64,000 nucleotides of DNA from Streptomyces sp. NRRL F-6676 (GTDB lineage: Bacteria > Actinomycetota > Actinomycetes > Streptomycetales > Streptomycetaceae): contig NZ_JOHS01000016.1 of the NCBI RefSeq assembly GCF_000725625.1, forward strand, positions 124,001 through 188,000. The letters run 5' to 3'. Each line of letters begins with the position of its first letter. The first letter of the stretch is position 1. This document shows, piece after piece, positions 52,591-60,342 of this stretch. Position numbers and translations under genes: made by a program. Under the pieces are notes generated by a model. It was not told where the DNA came from and searched no databases. It was given only the letters and a program-made list of their open reading frames with translations.

Positions 52591-53586
52591 ATGCGTGCCG
52601 CCAGGCTCATCAGAATGGTGCTGCTCCTTCAGGGCCGCCCCACCATGACCGCCGCCGAGCTCGCCCGGGAGCTGGAGGTCTCGGAGCGGACCGTCGCCCG
52701 CGACGCCCAGGCCCTCTCCGAGGCCGGCATCCCCGTGTACGCGGACCGCGGCCGCGCCGGCGGCTACCGCCTCCTCCACGGCTACCGCACACGCCTCACG
52801 GGCCTGGCCCGCACCGAGGCCGAGGCCCTGTTCCTCTCCGGCCTCCCCGGCCCCCTGCGCGACATGGGCCTCGCCGACGCCGCCTCCGCCGCCCGTCTGA
52901 AGGTCACCGCCGCGCTCCTCCCCTCCCTCCGCGACACCCCCCGCACGGCCGCCCAGCGCTTCCACCTCGACGCCCCCGCCTGGTTCCGGGACCCCCGCAC
53001 CCCGGACCAGCTCCCGGCGATCGCGGAGGCCGTCTGGGACGACCGCCGCATCACCGCCCGCTACCGCCGCCGCCCCGAGGACGACGAGGTGGAACGGGAG
53101 CTGGAACCGTACGGCCTCGTCCTGAAGGCGGGCACCTGGTACCTGTGCGCCCGCGTCACCGCACCGGACGGCGGGGCGTTCCGCGTGTACCGCCTCGACC
53201 GGTTCACGGCGGTCACCCCGGCGGCGCCCGGCGAGGACCGCTTCACCCGCGACGACACCTTCGACCTGCCCGCCTTCTGGGCGGAGCACGCCGCGGAGTT
53301 CGCGCGCTCGATCCTGCGCACGGAGGTCGTCGTACGCCTCTCCCCCGAGGGCGCCCGCCTGCTCCCCGGCGTCGTCGACCCCGCCTCCGCCCGCCACGCG
53401 CTGGCCGACGCGAGCGGCGAGGACGCCCCGGACGGCAGGGTCACCGTGACCCTGCCGGTGGAGTCCGAGGAGGTCGCCCACGCCCAGCTCACCGCGCTGG
53501 GCCCGGAGGCGGAGGTACTGGCCCCCGCCTCCCTGCGCCAGCGCCTCGCCGCCGACGCCCGCCGCCTCGCGGCGCTCTACGCCTGA
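52591..53586 (+). CDS. WYL-domain transcriptional regulator (DeoR-type HTH)
   Basis: The product has 331 residues. The N-terminal winged helix reads MTAAELARELEVSERTVARD and GRAGGYRLLHGY. The WYL domain contains ITARYRR, a WYLCARV core and an RLDRF motif. Such proteins bind nucleic acid or ligand through WYL. ATG at 52591 comes 6 bases after CAAAAT, possibly a leaderless start. Targets unknown. Confidence 0.92.
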   Translation: MRAARLIRMVLLLQGRPTMTAAELARELEVSERTVARDAQALSEAGIPVYADRGRAGGYRLLHGYRTRLTGLARTEAEALFLSGLPGPLRDMGLADAASAARLKVTAALLPSLRDTPRTAAQRFHLDAPAWFRDPRTPDQLPAIAEAVWDDRRITARYRRRPEDDEVERELEPYGLVLKAGTWYLCARVTAPDGGAFRVYRLDRFTAVTPAAPGEDRFTRDDTFDLPAFWAEHAAEFARSILRTEVVVRLSPEGARLLPGVVDPASARHALADASGEDAPDGRVTVTLPVESEEVAHAQLTALGPEAEVLAPASLRQRLAADARRLAALYA

Positions 53587-53664
53587 CGGCCGACGGCTGA
53601 CGGCCGAACTGTCGCGCGCGACCGACGTGCATCCCGCCCGCTCAGGGCAGATGCTGGGGGCGTG

Positions 53665-54183
53665 ATGGACGAGACGGAGTTCTGGGAGCTGGTGGACACC
53701 ACCCGCGAGGCCGCCGGGGGCGATCCGGAGGAGCACGCCGACCTGCTGGTGGAGCGGCTCGTCCGGCTGGACCCGGAGGCGGTGCTGGATTTCGCCCGCC
53801 ACTTCGAGGCCCGCTACAACCGGGCCTACCGCTGGGACCTGTGGGGCGCCGCCTGGCTGCTGCTCGGCGGGGCGAGCGACGACGCCTTCGACTACTTCCG
53901 CTGCTGGCTGATCGGCCAGGGCCGTGAGGTCTTCGAGGGCGCCCTGCACGACCCGGACTCCCTCGCCGAGCTCCTGGACGACTTCGACGAACGCGTCGAC
54001 GGCGACGGCGAGGAGCTGGGCTACGCGGCCGACGAGGCGTACGAGCAGCTCACCGGGGTCGTCGCCCCGGATCTCGGGCTGCCGCCCGCGCCCTCCGAAC
54101 CCGCGGGCACACCGCAGGACTTCGAGGACGAGGCCGCCCTGGCCCGCCGCTACCCCTCCCTGTGGACCCGTTTCGGCGACTGA
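53665..54183 (+). CDS. DUF4240 family protein
   Basis: The product has 172 residues and begins MDETEFWELVDTTREAAGGD. It keeps DFARHFEARYNRAYRWDLWG and GGASDDAFDYFRCWLIGQGR, the family core. It is acidic and soluble. GTG at 53662 is an equally good start. Function unknown. Confidence 0.88.
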   Translation: MDETEFWELVDTTREAAGGDPEEHADLLVERLVRLDPEAVLDFARHFEARYNRAYRWDLWGAAWLLLGGASDDAFDYFRCWLIGQGREVFEGALHDPDSLAELLDDFDERVDGDGEELGYAADEAYEQLTGVVAPDLGLPPAPSEPAGTPQDFEDEAALARRYPSLWTRFGD

Positions 54184-54213
54184 CCCGGGCGCGGGTGCGG
54201 ATGCGGACGCGGT

Positions 54214-55158
54214 TCAGGCGCGGCCCTGCAACTGTGCCGCCCGCTCCCTTATCCACGCCAGCCGGGCCGAGAGCGCGGCGCCGGGGCAGCTCGTCTGGTA
54301 GCCCGCGTCGTGCCCGGCCACCGCCGGGAGCACCGCGGTCGCCCCGGCGGCGTACCGGCTGCCGCCGTTGCTGGAGACGAGGGCGACCCGGGAGCGCGGG
54401 TCGACGTCGGAGAGGCCGAGCTTCCAGGCGGCGAGCGCGGCGATGGCCTCGGTCATCTCCTGCGGCACGGGGGTGCCCGCGGTGAACGTGCCGATCGCGG
54501 CGATGCCGGCGGTGCGGTGGTTGAAGCCCTGGGTGTGGGCACCGGTGACGGGGCGGTCGACGCCGCCGGCCCGGCCCTCGTAGATGGTGCCGCAGCGGTC
54601 GACGAGGAAGTTGTAGCCGATGTCGTCCCACTGCCGGGCGGCGGTCTGGCCCTGGTAGAGGGCGCGGATGATGCGGGGCGCGTCGGCGCAGTCGTAGCCG
54701 TTGGGCGAGTCGGTGTGGTGGACGAAGATCGCGACGACCCGGTCGTCGTAGCGCGGGGGCGGCTGTGCGGGCAGGCCCTCGCCCGCCCAGCGCGAGCGCG
54801 GCACGATGGCCGGGCGGACGGCGGGGTGCGCGGGGGCGGTGGCCGGATGCCGGGTGGGGGCGGGGTGCGCGGACCGGGCGCCGGTGGGGGCGGCGCCGAC
54901 CGCGCAGAACGCCAGGACGAGCGCGACGGCGGCGCCCGGCAGACAGCCGAGCAGCAGCACCAGGGCACGCCGGGTACGGCGGTGTCCGGACCGCCTCCGG
55001 GGCACGGCGGACCGGCGGGACGTCCGGCGGTCCGCCCCGTGGGACGAAGGCCGCTGCCCGTGCCCGCCGCCGAACCCGCCGTCGTGTCCGGCGCGATGTC
55101 TGTGCCTGCCGCGCGTTCTCGCCCGCAGGCGCCCGCGCGTTCCTCGGACCACACGCAT
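54214..55158 (-). CDS. Peptidoglycan-recognition N-acetylmuramoyl-L-alanine amidase
   Basis: The product has 314 residues. The first about 65 are very rich in Arg, His and Gly, followed by a signal anchor (ALVLLLGCLPGAAVALVLAFCAV) and a Pro-rich linker. The amidase_2/PGRP domain has FVHHTDSPNGYDC, YNFLVDRCGTIYEGRAGG and GHDAGYQTSCPG, giving the zinc ligands His, His and Cys. It cleaves the bond between muramic acid and L-Ala. ATG at 55158. The long basic N-terminus is unusual. Confidence 0.9.
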   Translation of the reverse strand: MRVVRGTRGRLRARTRGRHRHRAGHDGGFGGGHGQRPSSHGADRRTSRRSAVPRRRSGHRRTRRALVLLLGCLPGAAVALVLAFCAVGAAPTGARSAHPAPTRHPATAPAHPAVRPAIVPRSRWAGEGLPAQPPPRYDDRVVAIFVHHTDSPNGYDCADAPRIIRALYQGQTAARQWDDIGYNFLVDRCGTIYEGRAGGVDRPVTGAHTQGFNHRTAGIAAIGTFTAGTPVPQEMTEAIAALAAWKLGLSDVDPRSRVALVSSNGGSRYAAGATAVLPAVAGHDAGYQTSCPGAALSARLAWIRERAAQLQGRA

Positions 55159-55333
55159 GGTCCCCACCCTCACCCGCCTCCGCCGGCCCCGCGACGCGTG
55201 CGCTGCCAGATGTGTGCCGCGCCACCCGGTGGAACCATCGTCGTGTCCCGGAGCGTTTTCGAAGGGTGCGGGCACCGGTGCCGTACGGATGGCTCCGGGC
55301 CTGATCAACGGGCGCGGCGGGCACGTACTCAGA

Positions 55334-55377
55334 GGTGCGCCCGGTGCGTGCCGAAGGGTGCGCCCGGTGCGTGCCGA
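55334..55377. repeat. Two direct repeats spaced 23 bp before the MarP-like gene
   Basis: GTGCGCCCGGTGCGTGCCGA occurs twice, with the units 23 bp apart. It stands 30-70 bases before the MarP-like start. Confidence 0.85.
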
Positions 55378-55406
55378 GGGGGGCGGCCCGAGAGAAAGGC
55401 GGCCAT

Positions 55407-56591
55407 GTGGACCTGCTCGACGTAGTGCTGTTGCTGGTGATCCTGGCCTACGCGGCCTCCGGTTACCGGCGCGGGCTGGTCGCCGGCTGCGTGTCGCTGG
55501 CCGGCTTCGTGGCCGGTGCCGTGATCGGCGTGTGGGCGCTGCCGTGGGTCATGGAGCTGGTCACCCGGGGCACCCCCCTGGCCACCCTGACGGCGGTGCT
55601 GACGCTGCTGGTGCCGGCCGCCGTGGGGCACGAGCTGGCGGGCCGGCTGGCCCTGCGGCTGCGCGGCGAGCTGGACCAGGGGGCGCTGCGGGTGGCGGAC
55701 GGGGTCGGCGGGGCGGCGGCCAACACCGTGGCCGTCCTGCTGGTGGCGTGGGTGGCGGCGAGCGTGGTCGGCGCCTCCTCGTCCACGGTGGTCTCCTCCT
55801 CGATCCGCAACTCGGCACTGCTGGGCGCGGTGCAGGACGTCATGCCGGAGACGACCCCGTCGTGGTTCTCGCGGGCCACGACGGCGCTCACCGAGGCGGG
55901 CTTCCCACAGGTGTTCAACCCGTTCGAGAACGAGCCGACGGCGGGCGTCGCCGAGCCCTCCGGCGACAACGTCACGGCCCGCGCCACGAAGGCGGCCACG
56001 TCGAGCACCGTGAAGGTCGAGGGCATCGCGGGCGACCAGGGCCGCGAGGGCAGCGGCTTCGTCTACGCGCCCCGGCACGTGATGACCAACGCGCACGTGG
56101 TGGCGGGCATCGACGACCCCTCGGTCCGCGTGGGCGGCGTCGGCACGGTGTACGCGGCCCGGGTGGTGCTGTTCGACCCGGACAAGGACGTGGCGGTGCT
56201 GTACGTGCCGGAGCTGACCGCCCCGGCGCTCCGCTTCGACGACACGGCGGGGCGCGGTGACCCGGCGGTGGTGGCCGGTTATCCGCAGGACGGCGGGCTG
56301 AACCTGCGGGCGGCCACGGTCGCGAGCACGATCGAGGCGACGGGCCGGAACATCTACAACACCGGCACCGTCACCCGGCAGATCTACTCCGTCCGCTCCA
56401 CGGTGCTGCCCGGCAACTCGGGCGGACCGCTGCTCAGCACCGACGGCCGGGTGTACGGGGTGGTGTTCGCGCGCTCCACCTCGGACGCGGAGACGGGGTA
56501 CGTGCTCACCGCGAAGGAGGTCGCGGACGACGCCCGCGACGCGAGGAACCGCACGGCGGCGGTGGACACCGGCGACCTGACGGAGTCGTGA
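55407..56591 (+). CDS. MarP-like membrane serine protease
   Basis: The product has 394 residues. Four N-terminal helices form a CvpA-like domain (about 1-140). The extracytoplasmic trypsin-like domain has His230 (TNAHVV), Asp261 (DKDVAVLY) and Ser338 (LPGNSGGPLL). This matches the M. tuberculosis acid-resistance protease MarP, which cleaves a peptidoglycan hydrolase. The divergently transcribed amidase next door is an attractive partner (inference). GTG at 55407 with GAAAGG upstream. Confidence 0.93.
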   Translation: MDLLDVVLLLVILAYAASGYRRGLVAGCVSLAGFVAGAVIGVWALPWVMELVTRGTPLATLTAVLTLLVPAAVGHELAGRLALRLRGELDQGALRVADGVGGAAANTVAVLLVAWVAASVVGASSSTVVSSSIRNSALLGAVQDVMPETTPSWFSRATTALTEAGFPQVFNPFENEPTAGVAEPSGDNVTARATKAATSSTVKVEGIAGDQGREGSGFVYAPRHVMTNAHVVAGIDDPSVRVGGVGTVYAARVVLFDPDKDVAVLYVPELTAPALRFDDTAGRGDPAVVAGYPQDGGLNLRAATVASTIEATGRNIYNTGTVTRQIYSVRSTVLPGNSGGPLLSTDGRVYGVVFARSTSDAETGYVLTAKEVADDARDARNRTAAVDTGDLTES

Positions 56592-56607
56592 CCGCTCGGC
56601 GCCGCCG

Positions 56608-57120
56608 CTACAGCACCCGGCCCATGAGGACGTCGTCCACGTACTCCCCGTCCAGCAGGAACTCCCCCGGGAGCACCCCCTCGACCACGAACCCCTCCGA
56701 CTCGTAGAGCCGCCGGGCGGGGGTGTTGTGCCCGAGGACGCGCAGGGTGAGCCGGCGGGCGCCCTGCCGCCGGGCCTCCTCCGCCGCGGCCCGCAGCAGC
56801 GCCCGCCCGACACCGGCCCCGCGCGCCTCCTCCGCGACGACGAACCCGAGGATCTGCCGCACATGCGCGTTGGCGGCGAGCGAGGTCGGGAAGCCGATGC
56901 GGAGGTAGCCGACTATGTGTCCGTCCAGGTGTCCGCCGGACTCGGCCACGAGGTGGTCCCGGGGCCCGAACCGCTCGTTGTAGAACGGCTCGTACGGCGG
57001 CTGCGGCCGGGGCTGGACGGCGTGCAGCGTGGACCAGGTGGCGCGGTCGAGCCGTCCGAGCGCGTGCTCGTCGGCGGGGGTCGCCCGGCGTATGCGGGGC
57101 GGCGGGTGCGGGACTGACAT
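56608..57120 (-). CDS. GNAT family N-acetyltransferase
   Basis: The product has 170 residues. The acetyl-CoA motif is LGFVVAEEARGAGVGRALL, followed by LTLRVLGHNTPARRLYESEGF. The substrate is unknown. The ATG at 57120 stands 7 bases after TACAGT on the minus strand, a leaderless-type start. It converges on the MarP-like gene. Confidence 0.9.
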   Translation of the reverse strand: MSVPHPPPRIRRATPADEHALGRLDRATWSTLHAVQPRPQPPYEPFYNERFGPRDHLVAESGGHLDGHIVGYLRIGFPTSLAANAHVRQILGFVVAEEARGAGVGRALLRAAAEEARRQGARRLTLRVLGHNTPARRLYESEGFVVEGVLPGEFLLDGEYVDDVLMGRVL

Positions 57121-57127
57121 GTGGATC

Positions 57128-57133
57128 ACTGTA
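57128..57133 (-). promoter_or_regulatory. Leaderless-type -10 box of the GNAT gene
   Basis: TACAGT on the minus strand ends 7 bases before the ATG at 57120. Confidence 0.45.
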
Positions 57134-57190
57134 CGGCGAGGGTGTGACAACGGGTCGCGCGCGGTTCCCGGCCGGGGCCCCATGGCAGGG

Positions 57191-57260
57191 CGCCGGTCCC
57201 CACGGCCGGGCGCCGGTCCCCACAGCCGGCCGCCGTTCCCCACGGCCGGTCGCCGGTCCC
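57191..57260. repeat. Tandem 20-bp repeats between divergent genes
   Basis: Three and a half units of CGCCGGTCCCCACGGCCGGG with one or two changes each. They lie between the GNAT and epimerase genes. Confidence 0.85.
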
Positions 57261-57301
57261 CGCGCGCGCACGGTTTCCGGACGGCGGGGCAGGATGGACG
57301 C

Positions 57302-58258
57302 ATGACAGCCGACGCGTCCCCTCCCCCGCGATCCGCCGACTCCGCGCTCCCCGCCGGTTCCCGCGTCGCGCTCGCCGGTGCCTCCGGGCTGATCGGTTCG
57401 GCGCTGGCCCGCTCGCTGGAGCGGGACGGCCACACCGTCCTGCGACTGGTGCGGCGCGCGCCGCGCGGTCCGGGCGAGGTCCGCTGGGACCCCGAGGAGC
57501 AGCGGATCGACGCGGCCGGCCTCGTCGGCTGCGCGGCGGTGGTGAACCTCGCGGGGGCCGGGGTCGCCTCGCGACGCTGGACGGAGGGCTACAAGCGGCG
57601 GATCCGCGACAGCAGGGTGCTGGGCACGGCCACGCTCGCCGAGGCGGTGGCCGCGCTGGAGGAACCACCGCGCGTGTTCGTCAACGGCAGCGCGATGGGC
57701 TTCTACGGGGAGACGGGCGACCGCGCGGTGGACGAGTCGGCGCCGCCCGGGGACGGTTTCCTGCCGTCGGTGTGCGTGGAGTGGGAGGAGGCGACGGCCC
57801 CGGCGCAGGAGGCCGGCATCCGCACGGTGCTGGCGCGCACCGGTCTCGTGGTGGCCCGCGGCGGCGGGGCGTGGGCGCGGCTGTTCCCGCTGTTCAGGGC
57901 GGGGCTCGGCGGCCGGATGGGGAACGGGCGGCAGTACTGGAGCTATATCTCCCTGCACGACGAGGTGGCCGCGCTGCGGCACGCCCTGGACACCGGATCG
58001 CTGTGCGGTCCGGTCAATCTGACCGCGCCGACGCCGCTGACCAATGCGGAGATCACCCGGGCGATGGGGCGTGTGCTGCACCGGCCGACGCTGGTGCCGA
58101 CGCCCGAGGCGCTGCTGCGGGTGGCGCTCGGCGACATGGCGGGCGACATCCTGACCAGTCAGCGGGTGCTGCCGAAGCGGCTGCTGGAGTCGGGCTTCCG
58201 CTTCGCGTTCCCGGGGATCGAGGACGCGCTGCGGGCCGCGCTGCGCCGCACGGACTGA
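57302..58258 (+). CDS. TIGR01777-type NAD-dependent epimerase/dehydratase
   Basis: The product has 318 residues. The Rossmann motif is LAGASGLIGSALARSL, with VVNLAGAGVASRRWTEGYKR and the catalytic region SAMGFYGETGDRAVDE. This is the YfcH/TIGR01777 family, whose true substrate is not known. The start at 57302 follows CAGGAT at 6 bases, weakly leaderless. Confidence 0.92.
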   Translation: MTADASPPPRSADSALPAGSRVALAGASGLIGSALARSLERDGHTVLRLVRRAPRGPGEVRWDPEEQRIDAAGLVGCAAVVNLAGAGVASRRWTEGYKRRIRDSRVLGTATLAEAVAALEEPPRVFVNGSAMGFYGETGDRAVDESAPPGDGFLPSVCVEWEEATAPAQEAGIRTVLARTGLVVARGGGAWARLFPLFRAGLGGRMGNGRQYWSYISLHDEVAALRHALDTGSLCGPVNLTAPTPLTNAEITRAMGRVLHRPTLVPTPEALLRVALGDMAGDILTSQRVLPKRLLESGFRFAFPGIEDALRAALRRTD

Positions 58259-58452
58259 CCCGGGGACGGGGCAGGGGGCGCAGTGGGGGGGCGCCCGGCT
58301 CCCCCGGGGAGCGCCCCCGTGCACCCTCACGAGGCCTCCGTGCCCCCTGCCGTGCTTCCCGCCGCCGCCTACCCTCGTGCCGAACTCGCGTATTCCTTGA
58401 GCCTGTTGGGGGCATCACGTCCCCAGCAGCCGCGCGACCTCGAGGAGGGCAC

Positions 58453-60033
58453 GTGCTTGAGCCGGTGCACCAGGCGGATGCGCACATCGTCAACACCGCG
58501 GTCAATCCGAGCGCCGCGGATCCCGTGGGCATCACCGATGTCCCAGGCACCATGAACACTCCAGGCATCACGGACATGCCGGACATCACCGATGTCACGG
58601 ACGCCACGGATCCCGTGGACACCGTCGACGTCGTCGTCGTGGGGGCCGGGGTCGCCGGGCTCGCGGCGGCCCACCATCTGACCCGGGCGGGGCTGAGCGT
58701 CCTCGTCCTGGAGGCGGCCGGCGGTGTCGGCGGCCGGATGACCAGCGAGAAGGTCGACGGCTTCCGCCTCGACCGTACGGGCCGGCTCCTGTGCACCTCG
58801 TACCCGGAGCTGGCCCGCACCCCGGGGCTCGAAACGCTGTCCCTGCGGACGTTCGCGCCCGGGGTGCTGCTGCACAGTGAGGGCCGGCACCACCGGGCCG
58901 GGGAGTCGTTCCTGCCCGCGGCCGCCCGGCGGGTAGTGCGCCGGGGCGCCGCCCTGAGCGCGGTACGCGGAACGAGGGGCGCGCTCACGGCCGTACGCGC
59001 CCTCGCAAGCGCCCCCAGGTCCGCGCGTCCGCAGCCGCCCCACCGCGGCCGGCCGCGGCAGCCCGCGCCCGGTCCGCTGGGCGGGGCGGCGGAGCGGGCG
59101 CGGCTGGCCTCGGTGCTGGCCCGGCTGGCGGCCACACCGCCCGAGCGGCTGCTGTCCCGGCCGCAACTCCCCACCGCCCAGGCCCTCTCCGGGTACGGGC
59201 TCTCGGCCGGCGCGGTCGAGGGGTTCCTGCGGCCGCTGCTGGCCGCGCTGCTCGGCGACCCGGCGCTGACGTCGTCCAGCCGCTGCGCCGACCTCGCGCT
59301 GCACGCCTTCGTGACGGGGCGGCTGTGTCTGCCGGAGGGCGGCGCGGACGCCCTGCCGGAGCTGCTGGCGGCCGGACTGCCGCCGGGGTCGGTCCGTACG
59401 GGGGTGCGTGTGACGGCGGTGTCCACGACCTCGGTGACCACGCGGGAGCTGGGCGAGGTGGGCTGCCGGGCGGTCGTACTGGCGACGGGGGCGCGGTCGG
59501 CGGCCGCGCTGCTGCCCGGGCTGCGGGTGCCGGCGCATCACGCGGTGACGGTGCTGCACCACACCACCGACGAGCCGCCGCTCGCGGAGCCGGTGCTGCT
59601 GCTGGACGCCGACCGGGGTGGGCCGGTGGCGCACACGGCGGTGATCAGTCAGGTGGATCCGGGGCGGGCGCCGGTGGGGCGGGCGCTGGTCACGTCCGTG
59701 GTCCTCGGGCGGCCGGCGGATCCGGCGGGGCCGGGGGTGCTGGACGCGGAGGTGCGGGCGCAGTTGGGGCGGATGTACCGGACGTCCACACGGCGGTGGG
59801 AGTTGCTGGCGGTGCATCACGACGCGGAGGCGGTGCCGGGGATGGGGGTGCCGCATGATGTGCGGCGGCCGGTGCGGGTGTTGTCGGGGTTGTATGTGTG
59901 CGGCGACCACCGGGGGGTGAGTGGGCTCCAGGGGGAGCTGGTCTCCGCCCGGCGGGCGGCGCGGGCGGTACTGGCGGATGCGGGCGCCTGGGCTTCGCGG
60001 CCGGCAGACCGCCGTCTGGAAAGGGCGGCGTAG
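58453..60033 (+). CDS. FAD-dependent amine-oxidase-like oxidoreductase
   Basis: The product has 526 residues. The FAD fold begins at VVVVGAGVAGLAAAHHLTRAG and continues with EAAGGVGGRM; the C-terminal FAD region is LYVCGDHRGVSGLQGELVSA. It belongs with protoporphyrinogen-oxidase or phytoene-desaturase-like flavoproteins, substrate unknown. The start region has a Thr/Asp-rich stretch with repeated ITDV/ITDM units (residues 25-55). GTG at 58453 has GAGGAGG; an in-frame ATG downstream is possible. The 194 bp upstream show nothing distinct. Confidence 0.88.
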   Translation: MLEPVHQADAHIVNTAVNPSAADPVGITDVPGTMNTPGITDMPDITDVTDATDPVDTVDVVVVGAGVAGLAAAHHLTRAGLSVLVLEAAGGVGGRMTSEKVDGFRLDRTGRLLCTSYPELARTPGLETLSLRTFAPGVLLHSEGRHHRAGESFLPAAARRVVRRGAALSAVRGTRGALTAVRALASAPRSARPQPPHRGRPRQPAPGPLGGAAERARLASVLARLAATPPERLLSRPQLPTAQALSGYGLSAGAVEGFLRPLLAALLGDPALTSSSRCADLALHAFVTGRLCLPEGGADALPELLAAGLPPGSVRTGVRVTAVSTTSVTTRELGEVGCRAVVLATGARSAAALLPGLRVPAHHAVTVLHHTTDEPPLAEPVLLLDADRGGPVAHTAVISQVDPGRAPVGRALVTSVVLGRPADPAGPGVLDAEVRAQLGRMYRTSTRRWELLAVHHDAEAVPGMGVPHDVRRPVRVLSGLYVCGDHRGVSGLQGELVSARRAARAVLADAGAWASRPADRRLERAA

Positions 60034-60053
60034 CCGGTGGGTGGCGGGGCCTT

Positions 60054-60290
60054 CTCTCGCCCCCGCCGCCCCTGCCCTTCCCGTCCCTTCAAGGGGCTCG
60101 CCCCTTGGACCCCGTCGGGTGCGTTGTCGGCTGACGGTCAGTGGGACTTCTCGCGCCCACGCGGCGGAGCCGCACATCGACACAGCCCCGCGCCCCCTAA
60201 AAGCAGGGGGCGCCCCACCTCTTTTAGGGGCGCGGGGAACTGCGCGACCAGCCACATCCCACCCGCACCCGCCAACGCACCCGAACTCCC
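60054..60290. repeat. Intergenic inverted repeat copy H, chimeric left half
   Basis: The outer TCGCCCCCGCCGCCCCTGCC and a GGGGCTCGCCCC module lead to GCGCCCACGCGGCGGAGCCG and GACACAGCCCCGCG instead of the usual left core. The right core (60226-60248) and the CACCCGCACCCGCCAAC flank are normal. It lies between convergent genes. Confidence 0.85.
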
Positions 60291-60342
60291 CGCCCGGAGG
60301 GCGCCCGGCCCCCGCCCCGGGGGGCGGGCCCGGCCGAGGGGG

